Shown: one piece after another, positions 31,593 to 40,806 of the stretch
Layout: every line of letters begins with the position of its first letter
How positions within the stretch are numbered: position 1 is the first letter of the stretch
Assembly: GCA_937894335.1 (NCBI GenBank)
Contig: CALCRU010000072.1
Location: forward strand, 1-44,969
Direction: 5' to 3'
Source of the DNA: an uncultured Treponema sp.
GTDB lineage: Bacteria > Spirochaetota > Spirochaetia > Treponematales > Treponemataceae
Length of the DNA stretch: 44,969 nucleotides
Position numbers and translations under genes: made by a program
Notes under the pieces: generated by a model
What the model saw: only the letters and a program-made list of their open reading frames with translations
What the model was told of the DNA's origin: nothing
The model's database searches: none

Positions 31593-33248
31593 ATGAAAAA
31601 ATTTTTATGTACACTGTCGCTTTTGACTCTTGTGCTGACTGCATCTTTTGCAGACCCTAAAGATCCGTCTGGACTTTTTAACATAAAGTTCCGGGGCGAG
31701 GAAGTTGTCATTACAGGATGCAACTACGAGTATTCCTCTGGAGCAGAACGAAAGCTAGTTGTTCCTGCCTACATAGACGGACTTCCTGTTACCCAACTTT
31801 CAGCCTATGCCCTTTCTAGTTACGAAAACTACGACCTTGACGAAGTAACCGAAATTGTCCTTCCAGAAACCTTAAAGATTATTGGCTACAAGGCTTTTGC
31901 TGGTCTTGAAGGCATTAAAAAAATCGTAATTCCTGACAATGTGGAATACATAGGCTACAGCGCTTTTGATAGCTGCTACGACTTGAATAGCGTAAAAATT
32001 CCTTCCTCTGTGCGCTACATTGACGACTGGGCCTTTGACGACACAGCTCTTACCTCTGTAGAAATTTCCAGGGCAACCCACATTTCCGAAGATGCCTTTG
32101 ACTATGATGTAACGCTTTTTGTCTTTAGGGGAAGTCAGGCAGAAAAGACTGCAATAGACGAAGACTTAAGTTACCGATATCTTCCCGACGGTTCTGAACT
32201 TGATGTTCCTGAATACCCTGTAGAAGAATATGAAAACTATTACCACTACTATGATGATGACGACTATTATTACGATTATGATGACGATGACTATTACTAC
32301 GGCTACGATGATGACGAAGATGTGGAGCCTGTAACTGAAGAACAGCTGGTTACCCTTGTAGACTACATCGTAAGCGTTGAAAACTCAGGCGAACTTGCAG
32401 ACGGTTCTGTAGGAACAGAAATAAGCGACGGTTCTGTTTTTATTCGCATTCCAGATATGCTTTACTTGGTTAACAATGAATACGAGTTTCCCTACATCTA
32501 TTACCGCATAGACAGCTATTCAGAAGAAGTTCCTAACTTCATTTATGTACTCTACGGAAGGCCTACCTACAGCAATGACGAATACTACTCTTGGTCTGCC
32601 TACATGATAGAAGACGAAGACGCAAGCGACTATCTAGAAAACACCAACATAGAAGAGCGGTGGGAGCGCATAAATGGCTACACAATCACTTATCGCACCA
32701 CGGTTAAAATAGACGGAAAAACCTACGAAGTCCTTTGTACCGACATTGACGATGATCAGGATGACTATGACGATTATTATGACGATTATGACGATTACGA
32801 TCTAAGCGATTATGGCGATTGGGATGATGATGAATTTGCGCCAGAAATTACAACGGAGGATATGAACAGAACACTTCTGTCAGTAGTTTCTCGCATGGAA
32901 AACGAATACTATGAAGATGTCTACTTCATGCATGTGCACAATTATAGCATGATTGTTTGCCCAGCAAGCGAAACAAATTCCGTTCCCCACATTGCACAGA
33001 TTGTAGAAGGCTATGACGGACGAAATATTATTGTTCTAGGCTACATGCGCAATACATCCAGTTCAAACTTTACACTGTGCATGCTTGGTTCTCAAATAGA
33101 GGCCACTACGGAAGACGACATTACACCTTACACGAACGAAGAACTTGACGACCTCTATGCAGATGCCGAGGGCGACACTGTAATGAATGTTTCCCGCCGC
33201 ATTCTGGGTAAAGACTACGATGTGTATTTTGTTGATTTAGATTCCTAA
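31593..33248 (+). CDS. Secreted BspA-like leucine-rich-repeat protein with Asp/Tyr tracts
   Basis: 551 residues with a signal peptide (MKKFLCTLSLLTLVLTASFA). Residues about 25-180 contain LRR_5 (BspA/TpLRR) repeats of the type LPETLKIIGYKAFAGLEGIKKIVIP; such proteins in treponemes act in adhesion. After it come two low-complexity acidic tracts, about 215-250 (runs of Tyr and Asp) and about 390-425 (DDYDDYYDDYDDY type), separated by and followed by related globular domains. The tracts could bind calcium. The start at 31593 is preferred to 31587 because AAGGAG lies six bases before it. Confidence 0.8.
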   Translation: MKKFLCTLSLLTLVLTASFADPKDPSGLFNIKFRGEEVVITGCNYEYSSGAERKLVVPAYIDGLPVTQLSAYALSSYENYDLDEVTEIVLPETLKIIGYKAFAGLEGIKKIVIPDNVEYIGYSAFDSCYDLNSVKIPSSVRYIDDWAFDDTALTSVEISRATHISEDAFDYDVTLFVFRGSQAEKTAIDEDLSYRYLPDGSELDVPEYPVEEYENYYHYYDDDDYYYDYDDDDYYYGYDDDEDVEPVTEEQLVTLVDYIVSVENSGELADGSVGTEISDGSVFIRIPDMLYLVNNEYEFPYIYYRIDSYSEEVPNFIYVLYGRPTYSNDEYYSWSAYMIEDEDASDYLENTNIEERWERINGYTITYRTTVKIDGKTYEVLCTDIDDDQDDYDDYYDDYDDYDLSDYGDWDDDEFAPEITTEDMNRTLLSVVSRMENEYYEDVYFMHVHNYSMIVCPASETNSVPHIAQIVEGYDGRNIIVLGYMRNTSSSNFTLCMLGSQIEATTEDDITPYTNEELDDLYADAEGDTVMNVSRRILGKDYDVYFVDLDS

Positions 33249-33296
33249 AAATGCTACCTTAGCGGAGAGGGTATAAATTTTAGAGGTTATAGAGTT

Positions 33297-36200
33297 ATGT
33301 ATAAGAGTGTAGATCCTAAGGTTGATTTTCCTAAGCAGGAGGAAGAGGTTCTTTCTTTCTGGGAAAAAAACAATACTTTTAAGAAATCAGTTTCGCAGCG
33401 GGAAGGCGCAGAAGACTTTGTCTTTTATGACGGTCCTCCTTTTGCAACAGGTCTTCCTCACTTTGGACATTTTATACCCTCTACAATAAAGGACATTATT
33501 CCTCGTTACCAGACCATGAGGGGTAAGCATGTAACCCGCCGCTTTGGATGGGACTGCCACGGACTTCCTGTAGAAAACCTTATCGAAAAGGAACTGGGCT
33601 TAAATTCTAAGCACGAAATTGAAGCATACGGTGTGCCAAACTTTAACGAAAAGTGTCGAGCCTCAGTTTTAAAATATACTGGCGAATGGAGAAAGACCAT
33701 TACCCGTATGGGACGCTGGGTAGACTTTGACAACGACTACAAGACCATGGATCCTGAATTCATGGAGTCAATATGGTGGGCGGCAAAATCTCTGTGGGAC
33801 AAGAACCTTATCTACGAAGGAAAATACATCCTGCCTTACTGCCCCCGCTGTGCAACCGTACTTTCTACCCACGAACTTGCTCAGGGCTACAAGGAAAAGC
33901 AGGACCCAGCAATCACCATTCGCTTTAAGGTAACAAAGGCTCCCTCTGCCATAGACGACTCTAGCATGACGGACGGAAAAACATACTTCCTTGCATGGAC
34001 TACAACTCCATGGACTCTTCCCTCAAACCTTGGGCTTTGCATGGGACCCGAAATTGACTATGTAAAGATTCTTGACAAGGAAAGCGGAGATCATTACATC
34101 CTTGCAGAAAGCAGGCTTCACGCCTACTACAAGAGCGAGGACGCCTATCAGATTGTGTATAAAAGACCTGGTAAGGATTTTATTGGTGCCGAGTACGAGC
34201 CACTCTTTCCTTACTTTGCAGAACTTAAAGATTCCTCTGCATGCTCAGAAAAATCCGGTGAACCCTGCAAGACAGGTGCCTTCCGTATGTTTAACGCCGA
34301 TTATGTTTCTACAGAAGATGGTACAGGCATAGTTCACATTGCCCCTGCCTTTGGCGAAGACGACAGCAAGGTCTTCCGCGGTTCGGGAGTTCCCTTTGTA
34401 GAACCTATTGATGCAGAATGCCGCTTTACAAAGGAAGTGTCCGACTGGGAAGGCGTATTTGTAAAGGATGCCGACAAGGACATTATGGACCGCCTTAAGA
34501 AAGAGGGCAAACTTGTAAAAAGGGAAACTGTAAATCACCAGTACCCCCACTGCTGGAGGTGCGGAAGCCCTCTTATCTATCGGGGAATAGGCAGTTGGTT
34601 CGTCCGTGTTGCAGATCATCACGAAGCCCTGTTAAGAGCAAACAGTCAAATTAAATGGCAGCCTGAACACATAAAGGAAGGTCGCTTTGGTAAGTGGCTT
34701 GCAGGAAGCCGTGACTGGGCAATTAGCCGCAACCGCTACTGGGGAAACCCCATCCCAATCTGGCGCTGTACAAATCCCGACTGCGGACACAAACTGTGTG
34801 TAGGAAGCCGTGACGAACTCAAGCTGCTTTCTGGCGTATACCCTGAAGACCTGCACAAGCAGTTTGTAGACAAAATTACAATTCCTTGTCCCAAGTGTAA
34901 GAAAGAAATGCGCCGTATTCCAGAAGTATTTGACTGCTGGTTCGAGTCAGGCTCTATGCCCTATGCTCAGCAGCATTATCCTTTCGAAAACAAGGAATAC
35001 TTTGAAAAGAATTTCCCTGCCGACTTTATTTCTGAAGGTCTTGACCAGACACGAGGATGGTTTTACACCCTTACAATTCTTGCAAGCCATCTGTTTGACA
35101 GGCCCGCATTTAAAAACTGCGTGGTAAACGGTATCGTACTTGCAGAAGATGGACGCAAGATGTCAAAAAGCCTCAGAAACTACACTGACCCAGTAGAGGC
35201 AATCAACAAGTTTGGTGCAGACGCAATTAGGCTCTTCCTTATGCATTCTGCAGTCGTAAAGGCTGATGAAATCCGCTATTCCGATGACGGTGTGCGCGAC
35301 ATCATAAAAAGCATCATTCTTCCTCTGTGGAACAGTTACAGTTTCTTTGTTCAGTATGCAAACATAGACAGCGTAACCTGTACCGGACACGAATTTGACG
35401 ACAGGCTTCCTTCCAATTCTCTTGACAGATGGCTTTTGTCTGTAAGTCAGAAAATGGTTAAGGAAGTAACAGCCGCCCTTGACGACTACGATCTTAATGC
35501 CGCCATTGATCCTTGGCTTGGCTTTATTGATCAGCTTAACAACTGGTACATCCGCCGTAACCGCCGTCGCTTCTGGAAGAGTGGAAGTGACTCTGACAAA
35601 CTGGAAGCATACGGTACTCTTTACCTTGCCCTAAAGACATTTACTCAAGTTGCCGCACCCTTTATTCCCTTCCTTACCGAAACAATGTGGCAGAACCTTA
35701 AAACTGCCGAAGACAAGGAATCTGTTCATCTGGTAGACTTCCCCACATATAACGCTAGGTTCCGTGACGAAGCTCTTGAGTTCCAGATGGAAACAGTACA
35801 GAAGGCCGTAAGCATGGGACGCAGCCTGCGAAATCAGTTTAACCTTAAGAACAGACAGCCCCTTCAGAGTGTGGCCCTTGTTACCCGCAATGCAGACGAA
35901 AGGAAAGTGCTTGCTGCAATGGAAGACACTATTGCGGAAGAACTTAATGTAAAGCAGGTGATTTTCCACGAGCGCGAAGATGAACTTGTTGAATACAAGG
36001 CAAAGGCAAACTTTAAGGTACTGGGCAAACTTCTTGGTCCAAAAATGAAAAGTGCCGCCACAGAAATTGCAAAACTTACTAATGAGCAGATTGCGGCCCT
36101 CCTTGACGGACAGAAACTTTCCGTAACCGTAGAGGGAAGTGAAGTTGAGCTTACCGCAGAAAATGTCCTTGTTGAACGCTTTGAAAAGGAAAACCTTAAG

Positions 36201-36509
36201 GTTGTAAACGACGGAACCCTTACTGTTGGGCTGGATACAAAAATTACGGACGAACTTCAGAAGGAATGCTATGCCCGTGACCTTGTGCGTGGAATTCAGA
36301 ATCTTAGAAAGGAAAGCGGATTTGAAGTTACCGACAGAATAAATCTTCTGGTTGGCGGAAGCTCAAGTCTTAAAGGTTCATTCGATTTGTTCCGAGACTT
36401 TATAGCAGGAGAAACCCTTGCCGCAACAATTTCTTGGAGCGACACGGCTTTGGACACTGCCATAGAGGCTGACAGCGAAACCTGGACAGTCCGCATTGCC
36501 AAAGCCTAA
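33297..36509 (+). CDS. ileS: Isoleucyl-tRNA synthetase, eukaryote-like type 2
   Basis: 1070 residues, class I synthetase charging tRNA-Ile. HFGH (55-58) in PPFATGLPHFGHF is the HIGH motif and KMSKS follows in DGRKMSKSLRNY. The surroundings TIKDIIPRYQTMRGKHVTRRFGWDCHGLPVE are those of the eukaryote-like IleRS2 group, not of the E. coli type (which has PPYANGSIHIGH). The editing domain lies between. IleRS2 enzymes are generally little inhibited by mupirocin. An upstream GAGG site and a short 48-base gap follow the LRR gene. Confidence 0.94.
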   Translation: MYKSVDPKVDFPKQEEEVLSFWEKNNTFKKSVSQREGAEDFVFYDGPPFATGLPHFGHFIPSTIKDIIPRYQTMRGKHVTRRFGWDCHGLPVENLIEKELGLNSKHEIEAYGVPNFNEKCRASVLKYTGEWRKTITRMGRWVDFDNDYKTMDPEFMESIWWAAKSLWDKNLIYEGKYILPYCPRCATVLSTHELAQGYKEKQDPAITIRFKVTKAPSAIDDSSMTDGKTYFLAWTTTPWTLPSNLGLCMGPEIDYVKILDKESGDHYILAESRLHAYYKSEDAYQIVYKRPGKDFIGAEYEPLFPYFAELKDSSACSEKSGEPCKTGAFRMFNADYVSTEDGTGIVHIAPAFGEDDSKVFRGSGVPFVEPIDAECRFTKEVSDWEGVFVKDADKDIMDRLKKEGKLVKRETVNHQYPHCWRCGSPLIYRGIGSWFVRVADHHEALLRANSQIKWQPEHIKEGRFGKWLAGSRDWAISRNRYWGNPIPIWRCTNPDCGHKLCVGSRDELKLLSGVYPEDLHKQFVDKITIPCPKCKKEMRRIPEVFDCWFESGSMPYAQQHYPFENKEYFEKNFPADFISEGLDQTRGWFYTLTILASHLFDRPAFKNCVVNGIVLAEDGRKMSKSLRNYTDPVEAINKFGADAIRLFLMHSAVVKADEIRYSDDGVRDIIKSIILPLWNSYSFFVQYANIDSVTCTGHEFDDRLPSNSLDRWLLSVSQKMVKEVTAALDDYDLNAAIDPWLGFIDQLNNWYIRRNRRRFWKSGSDSDKLEAYGTLYLALKTFTQVAAPFIPFLTETMWQNLKTAEDKESVHLVDFPTYNARFRDEALEFQMETVQKAVSMGRSLRNQFNLKNRQPLQSVALVTRNADERKVLAAMEDTIAEELNVKQVIFHEREDELVEYKAKANFKVLGKLLGPKMKSAATEIAKLTNEQIAALLDGQKLSVTVEGSEVELTAENVLVERFEKENLKVVNDGTLTVGLDTKITDELQKECYARDLVRGIQNLRKESGFEVTDRINLLVGGSSSLKGSFDLFRDFIAGETLAATISWSDTALDTAIEADSETWTVRIAKA

Positions 36510-36518
36510 GGAGACTTT

Positions 36519-37502
36519 ATGAACGGAAAGATTTTTAAACCTCTTGCTTTGGCACTTGTCCTTGTACTTGCCCTTTTACTTTCTGCCTGTCAGACAACGG
36601 AACCAGAAGTAGAGCAGCCTGCAACACCTGCGGTAACTCTTCAGGAAGTACATCCCCTTGCTGTCCTTAGCGCAGATTCTAGCATTTATGTTGGCGTTCC
36701 CGTAAAGTATCATCAGCAGCTTGTGGCTGATGTGCTCTGTGCCGAAATTCCCTCTCTTTCGCAAAAGGATGCCCTTACCGTAGTAAAGCAGATAAATGTC
36801 CTTTATGCTGGCTTGGGAACAGTTGCCGACCGTTCCATGCTGGAAATTGCTGCCAGAGGTTCAATTCCTTCCGCCGCACAGAGCCTTATATTCACTCAGT
36901 CCAACGGATGGATAAAGCAGTCCTACACGGCACTTTCTTCTGACGATGCTCTTTCAAAAGGGTACCCCAATACCTTCTCCTACTACAGGAGGCGTGACAC
37001 AAGGTTCCAGGTGGGGCTTCCTTCTTCAAAAGTCTTTGTCGTAGGTCGAGACCTTGCGCCCATGCTGGAGCAGTATTCCATGCGTCCAAATGTAGCTGAC
37101 AATTCCTACAACAACTGGGTAAATCTTTCCACTCATGGCGGAGAAGACATCCGCTTTTACATTACAAAGCCCGGTCAGTATCTGCGCAACCTTCTGGGAA
37201 GCGACATACTGGGGTCAAACGAAGTCTTCGGTACCCTTAAGGCAAAGTCAGACAAAACTTACATGCTTACCTTTGACTTAAGGTGTTCAAACTCTCGCAC
37301 AGCAAAAACACTCTTTGCCGCCCTTCAGCTTTCCCTTGGACTTATGGGGGGAGACATAAGAATGTATGATGACTCAACGCTTGAAATTTCAGGTCTTGAA
37401 ATTACAGAGCAAAAGCTTATAGACCTGTTTACAAGGGACCCAATTACCGGAAAACACTTTGAGGTAAACGCTGATGGTACGGTTACCACGACAAACCGCT
37501 AG
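36519..37502 (+). CDS. Lipoprotein of unknown function
   Basis: 327 residues. Starts with a clear lipoprotein signal (LALVLVLALLLSAC, Cys24) followed by an acidic Thr/Glu/Pro linker. The body has no motif I recognise; it has strong amphipathic beta-strand character (YVGVPVKYHQQL, TYMLTFDLRC, LEISGLEITEQKLIDLF). AAGGAG precedes the ATG, nine bases after ileS. It overlaps the next lipoprotein gene by 29 bases, so the two are co-translated and may work together at the outer membrane. Confidence 0.75.
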   Translation: MNGKIFKPLALALVLVLALLLSACQTTEPEVEQPATPAVTLQEVHPLAVLSADSSIYVGVPVKYHQQLVADVLCAEIPSLSQKDALTVVKQINVLYAGLGTVADRSMLEIAARGSIPSAAQSLIFTQSNGWIKQSYTALSSDDALSKGYPNTFSYYRRRDTRFQVGLPSSKVFVVGRDLAPMLEQYSMRPNVADNSYNNWVNLSTHGGEDIRFYITKPGQYLRNLLGSDILGSNEVFGTLKAKSDKTYMLTFDLRCSNSRTAKTLFAALQLSLGLMGGDIRMYDDSTLEISGLEITEQKLIDLFTRDPITGKHFEVNADGTVTTTNR

Positions 37503-38049
37503 CATTTTAGCCACACTTCTTGTCTTCCTTTTTCTTTCCTCCTGCTCATCATTTGCAATTCCCGGTGAGCGGAGAGATGAAGCAGAATCCGTCTACAGGG
37601 AGTATTTTCTTATTGCCCAAGAATACGAGTCTCTAAAAAAATACGACAAGGCTCTTGCATACTACAAAAAGGCTTTAGCATCCTCCAGTTTGTACGACAG
37701 CGCCTACTACCGCATGGGTGTGTGTCATGTTCAGCAGAAAGACTGGAAAAATGCCGAGGAAGTCTTTTCTTACTTTCTAGAAAAAGACGGTGAAAATCAG
37801 ACTGTGCTTCTTTCCCTTGCCTATATAAAAGCCATGAAGGGCTCTACAGAAGAAGCCGTCAAAATGTACGAAGACCTGTATGCAAAAAACGGTGACAATC
37901 CATCGGTTTTAAAAAACTACACAGCGGTTCTTATTCAGTTAAAGCAGTACGAAAAGGCAGAGTCTGTTCTGACAGAGTTTGCAGAAAAATTTCCCGATGA
38001 CAAATCCATTCAGACCCTTAGAAAAAGTATTTCCTCTGGGCAGAATTAG
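37474..38049 (+). CDS. TPR-repeat lipoprotein
   Basis: 191 residues with a lipobox (LFLSSC, Cys24). Three to four tetratricopeptide repeats follow: AQEYESLKKYDKALAYYKKAL, YRMGVCHVQQKDWKNAEEVF, LAYIKAMKGSTEEAVKMYEDL, YTAVLIQLKQYEKAESVLTEF. TPRs form protein-binding superhelices; lipoproteins of this form act as periplasmic scaffolds (BamD-like or divisome partners). BamD is not claimed, since the five-repeat outline is not met. The stop overlaps that of the convergent gene by four bases. Confidence 0.82.
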   Translation: MVRLPRQTASILATLLVFLFLSSCSSFAIPGERRDEAESVYREYFLIAQEYESLKKYDKALAYYKKALASSSLYDSAYYRMGVCHVQQKDWKNAEEVFSYFLEKDGENQTVLLSLAYIKAMKGSTEEAVKMYEDLYAKNGDNPSVLKNYTAVLIQLKQYEKAESVLTEFAEKFPDDKSIQTLRKSISSGQN

Positions 38050-39353
38050 TTGGTGTTTCCCGACAGCAGGAAGTTTCTGTATTTGTCAGGATTTACCCTA
38101 AATGCAATAATTCTCTTTCCTTCTTCTTTAAGGGCGTGGGCCAGTGCCTGCTCTGATTCGTTTGTAAGCCTGTCTGCCGAAATAAGGCGCAGTGAGCGTG
38201 AGGAAACTCCTATGGCGTGCTTAATGCTTAGGTTTTCGTAGGCTAGTTCCCTTTCAATCTTGTCGTAAAGTTCTTCAGAACGCCTAAGGGCGGCATCTAT
38301 GTCAAGTTCCTGCATTATTACGGAATATCCGTCTGGTCCGTTTTCAAACACAAGGTCTTTAAATCCCGCAGTTGAAAGAATTGCCTTTTCTATTTCCCTT
38401 GAACAGTCAGTGTTTGCAGGAAGTCCAGGAATCCTTATGGAAATAAGAGAGAGGTCCATGTCTGACGCAGCAGCCCTCTCCAGTTCGCTTTCCAGACGGG
38501 GCTTCATGTAAGACTGCCATCCAAATCCCGTTGTTGGAGAAAAGAGTCCTGTTTCTACAGCCGTTTGGGGCTTTTCAGGTTCAGCACTTACCGCTTCTGG
38601 CTCAAAGTCTGGTGACTGGTCATCCGCTGGTGACTGGTCATCCACCGGTGACTGGTCATCCCCATTTTCTTCAGGTTCATCTTCTTCCTGAATTTCTTCC
38701 TGTTCAGGCTCTTCTTTTACATCTAGCTTTTCTTCTGCAAAAGGTTCTTCTTTTTCTGAATGTTTTTTAGTCTTTTCGCCTGCATTTAAATCCTCTGTTG
38801 AGTCTCTGTCTGATTCAGTCTTTGCCTTGTTCTGATCTACAAAAGTAGCCGCATCAGTTTCTTTTTCTCCAGAGGTGGCAATCATGTAAAGTACAACGGC
38901 AAATGTGGCAATTAAAATGATTATGAAGGCGATTGCGCATCGGGTAAAAATTGTCTTTGGAGAAATTTTATAAATTACTGCAGAAAGGCGCAGTGTGCTG
39001 TTTTTTGTGTTAAGTTCAGTGCTGAATGAGCGGACAAAAAATGATGAACCCGCTGGAACTCTGGAAACATCTGCAGGGTAAGAGAAAATAAGGGTGCCAT
39101 CTGCAGAAAGTTGTACTACGGCAATATCGTCCACAGTGCCTATGGCGCTTTTAAATCCTTCCGCAAAAAGGGGTGTCCCTGGTTCCGCTAGGGCTGCTGC
39201 CGAAGCTGTATCCCTTGTAAGGGTGTTGAACCTATCTTCGCAAAGTGTCTGACCCCTAGTGTATTCCATGATTAAAGAGGTACCCAAAAGAAGTACCGTA
39301 AGGATATAGATTATAAAAATACAAATGCTGAAAGTTGCTGTTTTTCTTTTCAT
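38046..39353 (-). CDS. Membrane protein with degenerate GGDEF-like domain
   Basis: 435 residues. Membrane segment at about 8-28, a periplasmic sensor-like domain (about 30-125), a second membrane segment (CAIAFIIILIATFAVVLYMI), a long acidic cytoplasmic linker (about 150-265, with three DDQSP repeats) and a C-terminal domain that follows the GGDEF fold pattern: LSLISIRIPG, then ENGPDGYSVIM at the signature place, then IKHAIGVSS and EQALAHALKEEGKRIIAF. The GGDEF active-site residues are gone, so diguanylate cyclase activity is not expected; a nucleotide-sensing or scaffold role is possible. The start at 39353 is one base after the preceding stop. Assignment rests on pattern only. Confidence 0.6.
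   Translation of the reverse strand: MKRKTATFSICIFIIYILTVLLLGTSLIMEYTRGQTLCEDRFNTLTRDTASAAALAEPGTPLFAEGFKSAIGTVDDIAVVQLSADGTLIFSYPADVSRVPAGSSFFVRSFSTELNTKNSTLRLSAVIYKISPKTIFTRCAIAFIIILIATFAVVLYMIATSGEKETDAATFVDQNKAKTESDRDSTEDLNAGEKTKKHSEKEEPFAEEKLDVKEEPEQEEIQEEDEPEENGDDQSPVDDQSPADDQSPDFEPEAVSAEPEKPQTAVETGLFSPTTGFGWQSYMKPRLESELERAAASDMDLSLISIRIPGLPANTDCSREIEKAILSTAGFKDLVFENGPDGYSVIMQELDIDAALRRSEELYDKIERELAYENLSIKHAIGVSSRSLRLISADRLTNESEQALAHALKEEGKRIIAFRVNPDKYRNFLLSGNTN
38622..38663 (-). repeat. 18-base tandem repeat encoding DDQSP units
   Basis: Three copies of an 18-base unit with core TGACTGGTCATCC (plus strand) within the acidic linker of the GGDEF-like protein. Copy number changes stay in frame. 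Confidence 0.7.
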
Positions 39354-39354
39354 A

Positions 39355-40806
39355 CTATTCAGTATAACGCAGAGAGTAAGAGTATGCAAGTTTTACAAGC
39401 GAAAAAAAGTCCAATTTGTCTTTTGATATTCTTTTTAAGAAAGCCGTAAGGGGCAGGAGCGTGCACAGGGCAGGAGTAAGGGATGTGCAGTTTTCCTTAA
39501 TGGACTCTTCTACGCCTTCCTTCCATTCCTTGCAGAAGTCCTTAAAGTTAAAGTTTAAATCCCTATAAAAGGGGCCTGTTGGCTGATTTTTTTCCTTCTG
39601 CCACAACTCAAGGGATGCCTTGTATCCTTCAAGAACGGTACTGGTCTTTGCGTTTTTAAGTCCTTCCCGAACTGTGTCGTAAAGTTCCGTCCTAAACATG
39701 AGTGCGCAAAATTTTTCTTCTAGGGTGTCTGTTCTTAGGGAGGAGTTCTTGTAAAGTTTGTCCAGATAGGTTCCCCTTGCATAGGGCCTTCCGCCAGAGT
39801 ATGCAAAATCTGCTCCAAAAAGTTTTATGTCTTTAAAGCCAAGTTTTTGTGCAATGTCACAGGCCGCTATTGTTACAGTTCCGCTTCCAGTCTGAATCTG
39901 GGGAATGTTTGCCTTTTGTGAAGCTAGAGCAAGAAGGGGGTGACCGTTATGCACAAGAAATGTGGTGCAGGCGTTTTTTCTTGCCATGGAAATGCTTTCG
40001 TTTGCAGATGCGGCATCAAAGAAACAGACAGGCTTTTTTTCATTTTGTAAAATTGAACCAAGGCATTTAAAGTGTTCTGTAGAAAGATGCTGGGCGTCTA
40101 TGCTCACCACTGCATCAGGAATTATTCCCTGTGCCACAAGAGAAGAAAGGGCAGTGTCTGTTGCAAAAATTTCGTACTGATTTCTGTTCTGCCTTAAGTA
40201 AGTAATGTCTTCATCAAGGCTTGGTCCTGCGGCAATGACGGCGACAGATTTTTTTGTGTCAAAGACATTTCTTATGTCAGGATTTTTGGTAAATGTCCTA
40301 AGGTTTATAAAAATGTTCCTCTGCCAGAGTTTTGCAAAGTGGGACTGCACGGAATAGTCTGCGCTTATGTGCCGTACCGCCGTAGAAAAAATTTCCTTTA
40401 GAGTTAGAGCGCTTTGTTTTTCTCTGTCTTCCCACGCCCTGTGAAATACAAATTCAATTCCGCCATGCATGTGGGGAAGATAGTTTGAAAGAAGAACGCT
40501 TCCTAAAGTTTTTTCTGTTGCAAAGAGCATGTTTTTTTTAGAACAGAGTTCCCTTACGCTGGGAAGTTTAAGACAGAAGTTAAGGGATTCTTCATCCTTT
40601 TCACAGGCTATTACAAGGCTACATGTCTTTACCGCTTCCGTAAGATGAAAGCCTCCTCCAAGACCTGCAACAACAAGACATCCTGTTCTATCTTTAAAAA
40701 GGGCGGCTTCCCCTTGTGGATTGTATTTTGAATGCATGGGCTTACCATCTAAAAATACCGGAATAAGGCAGCTGTTTTTTGAAGTTAGGGTTCCGCTGTA
40801 GGTCAA
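39355..40806 (-). CDS. DUF115/Maf-type protein, copy 1
   Basis: 483 residues of the DUF115 (MptE-like, motility accessory factor) family. The core is IAAGPSLDEDITYL at about 195, then DTALSSLVAQGIIPDAVVSIDAQH, the glycosyltransferase-like nucleotide-binding part, and FGADFAYSGGRPYARGTYLD. In Campylobacter, Helicobacter and Aeromonas, Maf proteins transfer nonulosonic acids to flagellin; in treponemes flagellins are also glycosylated. Its start overlaps the second copy's stop by four bases (ATGA). Acceptor and donor cannot be told from sequence. Confidence 0.8.
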   Translation of the reverse strand: MTYSGTLTSKNSCLIPVFLDGKPMHSKYNPQGEAALFKDRTGCLVVAGLGGGFHLTEAVKTCSLVIACEKDEESLNFCLKLPSVRELCSKKNMLFATEKTLGSVLLSNYLPHMHGGIEFVFHRAWEDREKQSALTLKEIFSTAVRHISADYSVQSHFAKLWQRNIFINLRTFTKNPDIRNVFDTKKSVAVIAAGPSLDEDITYLRQNRNQYEIFATDTALSSLVAQGIIPDAVVSIDAQHLSTEHFKCLGSILQNEKKPVCFFDAASANESISMARKNACTTFLVHNGHPLLALASQKANIPQIQTGSGTVTIAACDIAQKLGFKDIKLFGADFAYSGGRPYARGTYLDKLYKNSSLRTDTLEEKFCALMFRTELYDTVREGLKNAKTSTVLEGYKASLELWQKEKNQPTGPFYRDLNFNFKDFCKEWKEGVEESIKENCTSLTPALCTLLPLTAFLKRISKDKLDFFSLVKLAYSYSLRYTE

